64,000 bases of DNA from Leifsonia sp052114085. GTDB lineage: Bacteria; Actinomycetota; Actinomycetes; Actinomycetales; Microbacteriaceae. Below are positions 7,829 to 14,365 of this stretch, one piece after another. The notes below the pieces were generated by a model, which worked only from the letters and a program-made list of their open reading frames with translations, was not told the origin of the DNA and did not search any database. The translations under genes were made by a program, and so were the position numbers. The DNA lies in assembly GCF_052114085.1 (NCBI RefSeq), contig NZ_JBFREB010000001.1:3534001-3598000 (forward strand), read 5' to 3'. Positions within the stretch are counted from its first letter, which is position 1. Every line of letters begins with the position of its first letter.

Positions 7829-8274
7829 TGCCGGCCGAACGTCCCCGAGCGCCCGTGCACCTCCGGCCGCGCTCGATCCTGCTCGTCTTCCTCGGGGGGT
7901 CGCTGGGTACGGCTGCCCGGTACCTGCTCACCCTCTCCGTGCCGCCTGTCGGCGGTGTGCCGTTGATCACGTTCCTGATCAACGTGACCGGCGCCTTCGC
8001 GCTCGGCTGGCTCCTGCAGGCTCTCGCGCTCCGCGGACAGGATGAGGGCACGCGTCGGACGGTGCGTCTCTTCGTGGGAACCGGCGTCTTGGGCGGCTAC
8101 ACCACGTACAGCTCACTGGCGGTGGACACGGATGGCCTGATCGCGGCCCAGAGCGTTGGGCTCAGCATCCTGTACGCCGCTGCCACGATCGTCGTCGGCG
8201 CTGCGGCCTCGGTGGCCGGTATCGCGCTCGCGTCGGGGATCGAACGGCGCCGGGCCGCGCGGGGCCGCGCATGA
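7828..8274 (+). CDS. crcB: Fluoride channel subunit CrcB/Fluc (first of pair)
   Basis: 148 residues from a GTG that shares one base with the upstream stop. Four helices are visible, with Fluc hallmarks: GGSLGTAARYLLTLS in helix 1, ITFLINVTGAFALGWLLQAL with the pore Asn in helix 2, and GTGVLGGYTTYSSLAVDT in helix 3 with the helix break that coordinates the central sodium. The tail ERRRAARGRA is basic. The protein exports fluoride passively as a dual-topology or paired dimer. Gram-positive genomes commonly carry two non-identical genes in tandem whose products form heterodimers, and the next gene is the second subunit. No fluoride riboswitch was seen upstream; the operon begins with a stress protein instead. 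Confidence 0.95.
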   Translation: MPAERPRAPVHLRPRSILLVFLGGSLGTAARYLLTLSVPPVGGVPLITFLINVTGAFALGWLLQALALRGQDEGTRRTVRLFVGTGVLGGYTTYSSLAVDTDGLIAAQSVGLSILYAAATIVVGAAASVAGIALASGIERRRAARGRA

Positions 8275-8657
8275 CCGCCCTGCTCGTCCTCGCCGTCGCC
8301 GCGGCCGGCGGTGTCGGCGCGGTGGCGCGATTCGTCCTCGACGGAGCGCTCCGGTCGTGGTTGCGCGTCGGTTTTCCCATCGGCACGACCATCATCAACG
8401 TGACGGGTTCGTTCCTCTTGGGGCTCGTGACCGGCCTCGCGCTCGCGCACGGGCTGCCGCCGGAGTGGAGGGCCGTGCTCGGCACCGGATTCCTCGGCGG
8501 GTACACCACCTTCAGCACGGCCAGCTACGAGACCGTGCGGCTGGCGCAGCAGCGGCGGTACCGCGCCGCGCTGGTCAACGGCGTCGGGATGCTCGTGCTG
8601 GCGCTCGCCGCAGCCGGGCTCGGCCTGTGGCTGGGACAGCTGGCCGGTCAGACCTGA
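8271..8657 (+). CDS. crcB: Fluoride channel subunit CrcB/Fluc (second of pair)
   Basis: 128 residues, with its ATG overlapping the first subunit's stop by four bases (ATGA). The same family marks are present: AAGGVGAVARFVLDGALR in helix 1, PIGTTIINVTGSFLLGLVTG in helix 2 and GTGFLGGYTTFSTASYETVR in helix 3, followed by a fourth helix ending at LGQLAGQT. The tight coupling and sequence divergence from its neighbour fit an obligate heterodimeric Fluc channel in which the two subunits insert in opposite orientations. This subunit keeps the short canonical length, while the first has extra residues at both ends. Its 3' end overlaps the convergent SnoaL-like gene by 10 bases. Confidence 0.95.
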   Translation: MTALLVLAVAAAGGVGAVARFVLDGALRSWLRVGFPIGTTIINVTGSFLLGLVTGLALAHGLPPEWRAVLGTGFLGGYTTFSTASYETVRLAQQRRYRAALVNGVGMLVLALAAAGLGLWLGQLAGQT

Positions 8658-9010
8658 TCGGGCTCCTGCTCCATCCACCACTCGGTGAACTCCTCCGCAC
8701 GGCCGTCAGCGGCCAGGCGGATGATCCACAGGTTGCTGTAGATGGGGCCGTCGCGGTAGTCCGTCACGCCCTCGACGAAGTACACCGGACCGTCCTGGCC
8801 GAGCAGTCGCCACTCGAAGGTGGCGGCGCCGGGGTCGTCCTGCGCGTCCAGCCACCCCTCGACGATCTCGAGGTAGCCGTCCCAGGGCTCGGCGAACGGC
8901 TCCGTACGGTAGCTCGCATCTTCGGTGAACAGGGCCCGAATGTCATCGGGCTCGTTGCTCTCCCACGCGCGCCGGTAGAGGTCGATCCAGTTGGTGATCG
9001 CGTCCGCCAT
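8648..9010 (-). CDS. SnoaL/NTF2-like fold protein
   Basis: 120 residues with the typical SnoaL-like sequence course. A first helix (NWIDLYRRAWESNEPDDIRA) is followed by the signature LFTEDASYRTEPF, a second helix pair (GYLEIVEGWLDAQDD), then beta strands (ATFEWRLLGQDGPVYFVEGV, YSNLWIIRLAADGRAEEFTE). Proteins of this fold bind small ligands or act as isomerases and cyclases, but many are uncharacterised and nothing here identifies a substrate. G-rich sequence stands immediately before the ATG. The last 10 bases overlap the convergent crcB gene. Divergent from the next gene across 47 bp. Confidence 0.8.
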   Translation of the reverse strand: MADAITNWIDLYRRAWESNEPDDIRALFTEDASYRTEPFAEPWDGYLEIVEGWLDAQDDPGAATFEWRLLGQDGPVYFVEGVTDYRDGPIYSNLWIIRLAADGRAEEFTEWWMEQEPDQV

Positions 9011-9057
9011 CCCCCCGTTATACGCCCTGCCTGAGGCGCACCGCTACGCTGGGCCGC

Positions 9058-9561
9058 ATGCTGGAGCCGTTCGATTCGTGGTCCGAGTTCAACGTCGCAG
9101 TAGCGGGGGCGGGCGCCGCCCTCGGCGGGCTCCTGATCGTGGCGCTGTCCGTGAACATCAAGACGATCGCCGAATCGCGTGGTCTCGCCGCCCGGGCCGC
9201 CGCATCCATCGCCGGGTTGATCCTGGGCGTCGCGCTGTGCTGCGCGGCGCTGATCCCCGGTCAGGTGCCGATCGGTTACGGCATCCAGGTGCTGGTGGGG
9301 ACAGCGCTGTGCGCGTCGGTGATCGTGCGGTCGGCGCTGGCGGTGCAGCGGGATGGGGCCCAGACCGGGTTTCGAAGGTACACGGCGGAGCGCATCCTGC
9401 TCTTCTCGGCTCCTCCCGCGATCTACGCGGTCGGAGGGGTGTTCTTGGTGGCGTTGCCCGAGTCGCCGACCGGCTTGGTCCTCGTCGCCGCCGGCACCAT
9501 CCTTGCGATCGTCACGACCGTGCTGTTCTCGTGGATCGCCCTCGTCGAGGTGCTGCGCTAG
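9058..9561 (+). CDS. Small integral membrane protein, unknown family
   Basis: 167 residues with five hydrophobic segments: AVAGAGAALGGLLIVALSVN, ASIAGLILGVALCCAALIPG, GIQVLVGTALCASVIVRSAL, PPAIYAVGGVFLVALPESP and LVAAGTILAIVTTVLFSWIA. There is a single cytosol-like basic loop (QRDGAQTGFRRYTAERI). The N-terminus (MLEPFDSWSEFNVAVAGAGA) resembles proteins often annotated as modulator of FtsH protease or simply hypothetical membrane proteins; I do not assign either. Starts 47 bp from the divergent SnoaL-like gene and ends four bases inside the convergent MarR gene. No partner suggests a role. Confidence 0.75.
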   Translation: MLEPFDSWSEFNVAVAGAGAALGGLLIVALSVNIKTIAESRGLAARAAASIAGLILGVALCCAALIPGQVPIGYGIQVLVGTALCASVIVRSALAVQRDGAQTGFRRYTAERILLFSAPPAIYAVGGVFLVALPESPTGLVLVAAGTILAIVTTVLFSWIALVEVLR

Positions 9562-10016
9562 GAGACCAGTTCCGACTCCGACAGCTGCGGCAGGGCATCC
9601 ACCAGCGGCGCGAGTTCCGGTACCTGACGTGCACTGTCGAGCGCGCGGGCCAGTGCTTCATCGTGCACCGGGCGGGCGGCGTCGAGCAGTTCGTGCCCGG
9701 ACGCTGTGAGCTCGGTGTAGATGCCTCGGCGGTCGTCGTCGCAGAGGATGCGGGTGAGCAGTCCGCGGTCTTCGAGGCGATTCACCAGTCGGGTGGTGGC
9801 GCTGGGGCTGAGCGCGCTCGCGCGGGCGAGTTGCTGCATCCGCATCTGCCAGCCGTCTTGACGGGCCAGGGCGTCGAGCACCGTGTACTCGACGACAGAG
9901 AGCTGCACGGCGCGGCTGAGGGCGCGTTCCAGTTCCGCCTCGATGGAGCCGTGCAGGGCTGCGAGGGTGCGCCAGCCGTGCGCGCGGACCTCGACGGCAT
10001 CGTCGGCGATCCCCAT
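9558..10016 (-). CDS. MarR-family transcriptional regulator
   Basis: 152 residues from the ATG at 10016, which has a strong GGGAGG six bases upstream; a longer frame reaching 10082 would run through the operator and is unlikely. The winged-helix core is clear: LSVVEYTVLDALARQDG, then QQLARASALSPSATTRLVNR as the recognition helix-turn-helix, LEDRGLLTRILCDDDRRGIY for the wing with the conserved D-x-R-R-G, and dimerisation helices at both ends. Such regulators usually repress a divergent transporter and release it on ligand binding. The divergent gene here is an MFS exporter, and a perfect inverted repeat lies between them, so autoregulation and exporter control are likely. Ligand unknown. Confidence 0.9.
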   Translation of the reverse strand: MGIADDAVEVRAHGWRTLAALHGSIEAELERALSRAVQLSVVEYTVLDALARQDGWQMRMQQLARASALSPSATTRLVNRLEDRGLLTRILCDDDRRGIYTELTASGHELLDAARPVHDEALARALDSARQVPELAPLVDALPQLSESELVS

Positions 10017-10067
10017 GGGTGCCTCCCGGGTCGTGAGTCGGTCGTGGTCGGAGACGCTTGCGCGATT

Positions 10068-10107
10068 TAGTTGCGCGTGCAACTATATATAGCGCGTCTG
10101 CAACTAA
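10068..10107. promoter_or_regulatory. MarR operator and divergent promoter
   Basis: TAGTTGC (10068-10074) and GCAACTA (10079-10085) form a perfect 18-bp palindrome with a GCGT centre. A second, degenerate copy follows, ending in GCAACTAA (10100-10107), 21 bp further on and so on the same face of the helix. TATATA at 10085-10090 lies between them and can serve as a -10 box. Binding of the MarR dimer here would cover promoters for both marR and the MFS gene. Confidence 0.7.
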
Positions 10108-10148
10108 CAGACTAGCGCACCCCTCGCACCTTCTCGAAGGAGACCTCC

Positions 10149-11351
10149 ATGCCTGCTGGCCTGATCGCCCTCGCCCTCGGGGGGTTCGGCATCGGCTTGA
10201 CCGAGTTCGTGATCGCGGGCCTGCTGCCCGAGGTGGCCGCGGACTTCCACGTCGATGAGGCCGCTGCCGGCTGGCTGATCTCCGGGTACGCCCTCGCGGT
10301 CGTGGTGGGCGCGCTCGGGCTGACGGCCGCTGCCACGCGCATCCCACGCAAGGCGGCCCTCATTGGGCTCATGGTGCTGTTCATCGCCGGCAACCTGCTG
10401 TCGGCGATCGCCCCCGACTATGGAGTGATGCTCGGCGGCCGGGTGCTCGCGGCGCTGTGCCACGGCGCATTCTTCGGCATCGGTTCCGTCGTCGCCGCGA
10501 GCCTGGTGGCACCCGAGAGGCAGGCGCGCGCCATCGCCGTCATGTTCACGGGCCTCACGGCGGCCAACGTTCTCGGCGTGCCGTTCGGCACCCTCCTCGG
10601 TCAGGCGTTCGGCTGGCGCTCCACGTTCTGGGCGATCACGGTCATCGGCGTGATCGCGCTGATCGGCGTCGCGATCCTCGTGCCGTCGGCAGCGGGGGAG
10701 CGGCCGACGTCGAGCCTCCGCGGCGAACTGTCCGCCTTCCGTTCCGGGCAGGTGTGGTTGTCGCTGGCGGCCACCGTGCTCGGCTTCGGCGGGATGTTCG
10801 GCGCCTTCACGTACATCGCCTACACGCTGACCGGAGTGTCCGGCTTTGCGGCAGGTGCGGTGCCGTGGCTGCTCATCCTGTTCGGGGTCGGCCTCTTCGT
10901 GGGCAACTGGGTCGGCGGTCGCCTCGCGGACCGGTCGATCGATGGCACGCTGCTCTGGCTACTCGCTGCACTCGCGGTGGTTCTCGCCGGTTTCGCCCTT
11001 GTCGCCGGCATGCCGATCGGAGCGGTCATCGCCCTCATCCTCATGGGCGCGTTCGGCTTCGCCACCGTGCCTGCATTGCAACTCCGCGTCCTGTCGTACG
11101 CCTCGCACGCGCCCACCCTCGCCTCGGGCGGGAACATCGCGGCATTCAACCTCGGAAACGCGCTCGGCGCCTGGATCGGCGGAGTCACCATCGCGGCCGG
11201 GCTGGGCTACACCTCCCCGCTGTGGGTGGGGGCCGCGATGACGCTGGGAGCGCTCGTCGTGGTGGCGGTCGCCTCCGTGTCGGCCCGGCGCGCACGTTCG
11301 CGAACCGAACGGGCCGCGGCCGGGTCGGAGAAATCCGCGCTTCCTGTCTAG
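10149..11351 (+). CDS. MFS transporter, Cmx/AraJ-like drug exporter type
   Basis: 400 residues with twelve hydrophobic helices. AAGGAG precedes the ATG by about six bases. The start LIALALGGFGIGLTEFVIAG, the motif GYALAVVVGALGLTAAATRI after helix 2 and the antiporter-type segment GLTAANVLGVPFGTLLGQAF (motif C region of DHA1 drug-proton antiporters) are typical of the AraJ/YdhP/Cmx subgroup. The last helices end in a basic tail (SARRARSRTERAAA). Members export sugars or drugs such as chloramphenicol using the proton gradient. Control is probably by the divergent MarR protein through the palindrome just upstream. The substrate cannot be read from sequence. Confidence 0.9.
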   Translation: MPAGLIALALGGFGIGLTEFVIAGLLPEVAADFHVDEAAAGWLISGYALAVVVGALGLTAAATRIPRKAALIGLMVLFIAGNLLSAIAPDYGVMLGGRVLAALCHGAFFGIGSVVAASLVAPERQARAIAVMFTGLTAANVLGVPFGTLLGQAFGWRSTFWAITVIGVIALIGVAILVPSAAGERPTSSLRGELSAFRSGQVWLSLAATVLGFGGMFGAFTYIAYTLTGVSGFAAGAVPWLLILFGVGLFVGNWVGGRLADRSIDGTLLWLLAALAVVLAGFALVAGMPIGAVIALILMGAFGFATVPALQLRVLSYASHAPTLASGGNIAAFNLGNALGAWIGGVTIAAGLGYTSPLWVGAAMTLGALVVVAVASVSARRARSRTERAAAGSEKSALPV

Positions 11352-11402
11352 TAGAACGTGGGGTACAGTCGCCCTCATCTCGAACGGTCGGGGGGTGATC
11401 GT

Positions 11403-12329
11403 ATGCCGGAGTGGGCCTCGGAGCCGCACCGCAGCATCCTCACCCCTGCGCGTGTGCTGGTCGGATCACTGATCGCCGGCGCCGGACTGACCGTCCTGGG
11501 CTTCTTTGCGGGCGGCTCCGCCGCGTCGGCGGCAGAGCCCGCACCGCCTCCCACACCGGTCGGTTCGCTCGTCTCGGGCGTGACCGGTGAGATCGGCGCA
11601 TCCCTCGGCTCGGTCACCCAGGCCGTCGCACCGGTGCTCCCGGCATCCGCGCGAGAGGTCGTCTCGGCGGTCGTCACTCCCGTCACCGAAACCGTCGACC
11701 GCGTGGTCGACCAGGTGCCCGTGAGCAGCGTCGTCGAGCCCGTGACCGCGACGGTCGACCAGGCCCTGGCTTCGGTTCCGGTGGTCCGCGATGTGCTTCC
11801 TGCCGCTCCTCTCGCCTCCGTCACGCAGCCGGTCACCGGCACGGTCGATCAGGCGGTCGCGGATGTGGTCGGGGCCATCGAGACGGCCGTTTCGCCGCTC
11901 GCGCCCGCGGCAGAAGTCGGTCCCGCGCCGGGATCCCCGGTGCCCGGACTCTCCCTCGCCGGCTCAGTGAGCGTTGCGCTGGTCATCCCGGCCGCGGCTT
12001 TGACCCCGGCGGTGGCTGCGTTCGGCGGCCACCCGGCGCCCGCCGTCGTCGCTGGGGCAGGGGCGGGCGGCGCATCCTCGTCGTCACCCGGCGGTCCTCT
12101 CGGCGGCCCGGTGCTCCCGACCGGTGATGCCACCGGCGGGCTGCCCGCCGGTGGCTCGGCCGGTTCGTCCGGCGGAACGAGCGGTCCGGGCGGAGCTGCG
12201 CCCTCCGCCCTGGCCACCGCCGATACGTTCCTTCTGCCCGCCTCCGCCTGGAGCGGGCTGAGTGGCACGCCCGCGGACGATCACGTCCCCGCCGGCCCTG
12301 TCGCCGACCACGACATCAGCCCCGACTGA
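11403..12329 (+). CDS. Secreted low-complexity protein with VTxTVDQ repeats
   Basis: 308 residues from the ATG at 11403, preceded by GGGGGTGA. A signal segment (VLVGSLIAGAGLTVLGFFAG) ends near ASAAEP. The middle carries a periodic motif seen three times, VTETVDRVVDQVP, VTATVDQALASVP and VTGTVDQAVADV, each about 35-45 residues apart and rich in Val, Ala and Pro. The C-terminal third is Gly/Ser/Pro-rich (GGPLGGPVLPTGDATGGLP) with no sorting signal or membrane anchor, ending in acidic residues and His. I do not recognise a family. Similar composition and its position 89 bp before a chaplin-like sorted protein suggest that both are surface-layer components. The second may be wall-anchored while this one is released or held non-covalently. 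Confidence 0.7.
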   Translation: MPEWASEPHRSILTPARVLVGSLIAGAGLTVLGFFAGGSAASAAEPAPPPTPVGSLVSGVTGEIGASLGSVTQAVAPVLPASAREVVSAVVTPVTETVDRVVDQVPVSSVVEPVTATVDQALASVPVVRDVLPAAPLASVTQPVTGTVDQAVADVVGAIETAVSPLAPAAEVGPAPGSPVPGLSLAGSVSVALVIPAAALTPAVAAFGGHPAPAVVAGAGAGGASSSSPGGPLGGPVLPTGDATGGLPAGGSAGSSGGTSGPGGAAPSALATADTFLLPASAWSGLSGTPADDHVPAGPVADHDISPD

Positions 12330-12418
12330 GTGGGTCCCGGCTGCCCTTCCGGCAGCACGCGACCATGACCCGGCACCCCTGTGCCCGGGCGACTATCACT
12401 CATTCGAAAGGCTCGATC

Positions 12419-13744
12419 ATGAACAAGTTCGTATCCAGGGGGATGTGGTTCACCCTCTGCGTCGGCGGCCTGTGGCTCGCCGGAACGGCGGCGGCGAACG
12501 CGGCCGAATCCTCCGGCACCGACGGCGTCGCCACCGGCGACCAGGCGGTCGTGGGCATCTCCATCCCGGTTTCCCTCTCCGGCACGGCGGTCTCGGTCCT
12601 CGGCGACGCGTCGAGCAGCGACTCCACTGCGGCGGCTCCGGCAGCGCCCGCGGCACCGTCTGCCTCCCTTTCGCCCGACTCCGTCAGCGGTGTGCTGAGC
12701 GGTGACCAGGCGGTCGTCGATGTGAGCGTCCCCGTCCAGGTCGCCGGGAACGCCATCAGCGTCCTTGGCGACTCGGGCAGCTCCGGCTCCGAGGCGTCCG
12801 CTCCGGCGGCCGGTTCGGGGGCGGGCACCAGTACAACGTCGTCCGGTGCCGACGGGATCGCCTCGGGGATCCAGGCGCCGGTAGCGGTGGATGTGCCTGT
12901 CACGGCCGGAGGCAACGCGATCTCGGTCCTCGGCGACGCGTCGTCGACGGGCGCCGCGACCTCCACACCCTCGAGCGGTTCGGGATCGTCGGCGACCGCG
13001 ACAGGCGCGGGAGCGGACGGGGGCATCCTGTCGGGCATTCAGGCTCCGGTCGGTGCTGCGGTTCCCGTGACGGCGGGCGGTAACGCCGTGTCGGTGCTCG
13101 GTGACGCGACGTCGTCGGGTTCGGCGACGTCGGCTCCGGCCGCCGGCGACGGAACGACGGCGGCTTCGGGTTCGGACGGCGGCATCCTGTCGGGCGTCCA
13201 GGCTCCCGTGGATGCGGCCCTTCCGGTGACCGTCGGCGGTAACGTCATCGCCGTCGTCGGAGACGCCGGCTCGACCGGTTCGGCCACCGCGGCGCCGGCG
13301 ACCGGCGGTGCGACGGCCGGAGGCGGGACGACAACCGGCACCGATGGAGGCGGTCTGCTCGGCGGGATCGACCTGCCGATCGGAATCGACGTCCCGGTGA
13401 CGGTGGGCGGCAACGCGATCTCGGTGGTCGGCGACAGTGAGACCACCGACTCCGCCACCGCGCCGACCGTTCCGACGACGCCGACGACGCCGACGACCCC
13501 GGCGATGCCGGCCACTCCGAGCGCTCCGGCCAGCTTGACCGCGAACGACGGAGTCGGCACGGTGAGCGCATCGGCGGGTGGCGTCATGACGCTCGCTGCC
13601 GGCACGATGTCCGGCAGTGCGACCCTCGCCTCCACCGGCTCGGACGAGCTCGGACTGGGCGCGGTGGGCGCGCTGCTGGCGCTCCTCGGTGTGATGCTCG
13701 CGTTCGCTGCCTCCAACCGGCAGCGCCGCCACCACACCCGCTGA
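12419..13744 (+). CDS. Chaplin-like repeat surface protein with LAxTG sorting signal
   Basis: 441 residues from the ATG at 12419, preceded by GAAAGG. A signal peptide ends near AANAAES. Six copies of a module of about 32 residues follow, of the form (D/G)G-(I/V)LSGxQAPVxxxVPVTxGG and then NAISVLGD, separated by Ser/Thr/Ala/Gly linkers. The pattern matches the chaplin domain of Streptomyces (G-x-LSG-x-V-x-VPV-x-CGN-x-VSVIG), except that the cysteines are replaced. The C-terminus is a wall-sorting signal: LASTG, a hydrophobic helix (LGLGAVGALLALLGVMLAFA) and the basic end NRQRRHHTR. LAxTG is the class E sortase motif used by long chaplins. A secreted, wall-linked, possibly amyloid-forming coat protein is the likely role; assembly is inferred. 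Confidence 0.85.
   Translation: MNKFVSRGMWFTLCVGGLWLAGTAAANAAESSGTDGVATGDQAVVGISIPVSLSGTAVSVLGDASSSDSTAAAPAAPAAPSASLSPDSVSGVLSGDQAVVDVSVPVQVAGNAISVLGDSGSSGSEASAPAAGSGAGTSTTSSGADGIASGIQAPVAVDVPVTAGGNAISVLGDASSTGAATSTPSSGSGSSATATGAGADGGILSGIQAPVGAAVPVTAGGNAVSVLGDATSSGSATSAPAAGDGTTAASGSDGGILSGVQAPVDAALPVTVGGNVIAVVGDAGSTGSATAAPATGGATAGGGTTTGTDGGGLLGGIDLPIGIDVPVTVGGNAISVVGDSETTDSATAPTVPTTPTTPTTPAMPATPSAPASLTANDGVGTVSASAGGVMTLAAGTMSGSATLASTGSDELGLGAVGALLALLGVMLAFAASNRQRRHHTR
12521..13446 (+). repeat. Six in-frame chaplin-like repeats
   Basis: Six degenerate repeats of roughly 96 bp (32 codons) with variable spacers encode the chaplin-like modules. Copies 3, 4 and 5 are the most alike (IQAPV/VQAPV followed by VPVTAGGNA or LPVTVGGNV). 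Copies 1 and 2 share DQAVV, and copy 6 has diverged (IDLPIGIDVPVTVGG). The gradient suggests old tandem duplication followed by divergence, and such an array can still change copy number by recombination. Confidence 0.75.
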
Positions 13745-13774
13745 GTACATCCGCCCGCTGAGTACATCCGCCCA
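13741..13774. repeat. Tandem 17-bp repeat spanning the stop codon
   Basis: CTGAGTACATCCGCCCG is followed immediately by CTGAGTACATCCGCCCA and a further CTGAG. The first unit contains the stop codon of the chaplin-like gene, so the stop is effectively duplicated downstream out of need. Differences: the last base only. Looks like a recent slippage or duplication event in the convergent gap. Confidence 0.7.
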
Positions 13775-13824
13775 CTGAGCGTCGGCGACCCGCTTCCCGG
13801 CACGCCGGCATCCCAGCCGCCGAC

Positions 13825-13856
13825 GTGCCGGGAGCTCGGCGTGCCGGGAGCTCGGC
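13825..13856. repeat. Tandem 16-bp repeat in a convergent gap
   Basis: GTGCCGGGAGCTCGGC occurs twice head to tail (13825-13840 and 13841-13856), and a degenerate third part follows (GGACTCGGCGCG). Together with the 17-bp pair 50 bases upstream it fills most of the 131-bp gap between the convergent chaplin-like and RHH genes. Confidence 0.65.
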
Positions 13857-13875
13857 GCGTCTGGACTCGGCGCGC

Positions 13876-14205
13876 TCAGAACCCGATCGGCCGCCCCGGC
13901 GTCAACGGATCGTCGTTGCCGACGAATATCTCGCCGCCGTTGTACGCGCGCTCCCGGCGCTGTACCTCCGCAAGGAGCGCCTTGTTGATCATTTCGGACC
14001 AACTGGTGTCCCGCTCGTTGAACGATGTCTGTCGGTATGCGGCCCTCGCGCGATTGCGCATGGCGTCGGTGAGGTAGAAGGTCACGGTCGTGCGCTTCTT
14101 CACGGCCTGGGGCTGAGCGACAGGCCCCGTGCCGGAGACGCGGAGTTCAATGCTGCTTCCGGCGGCCGAAGGCTCCTCGGAGGGACTGGATGCTGAGCCG
14201 TCCAT
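13876..14205 (-). CDS. ParB-like ribbon-helix-helix partition/centromere-binding protein, orphan
   Basis: 109 residues. An acidic, disordered N-terminus (about 35 residues) precedes a ribbon-helix-helix core: strand KKRTTVTFYLTD, helix AMRNRARAAYRQTSFNERDT and helix SWSEMINKALLAEVQRRERA. The tail YNGGEIFVGNDDPLTPGRPI is also highly patterned. This architecture is that of small ParB/centromere-binding proteins that accompany ParA ATPases on actinobacterial plasmids. No ParA gene is adjacent: neighbours are the chaplin-like gene and the polyketide operon. The 160 bp upstream hold GATGTTGATGTT direct repeats flanked by ATCG/CGAT that could be its own operator. It may be a plasmid remnant or a domesticated regulator. 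The family call rests on motif memory. Confidence 0.7.
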   Translation of the reverse strand: MDGSASSPSEEPSAAGSSIELRVSGTGPVAQPQAVKKRTTVTFYLTDAMRNRARAAYRQTSFNERDTSWSEMINKALLAEVQRRERAYNGGEIFVGNDDPLTPGRPIGF

Positions 14206-14365
14206 GTGTCACCTTTCGGAATATCGGATGTTGATGTTCGATCTCACATGCTATCCGCTCGGCCCGGCGGATGACCAGATTCCACAGGCTCTAAGCATGC
14301 GTTTGAGCCCGATAATGCGGGCAGTGACAGCACGAGCGGCTGCTCACAGCGGCCTATTCAGGCCA

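Noticed and set aside
12281..14002. 573-codon minus-strand frame opposite the chaplin-like gene
   Set aside because: Arises from the repetitive GC-rich chaplin array and overlaps the RHH gene in another frame; no signal or motif.
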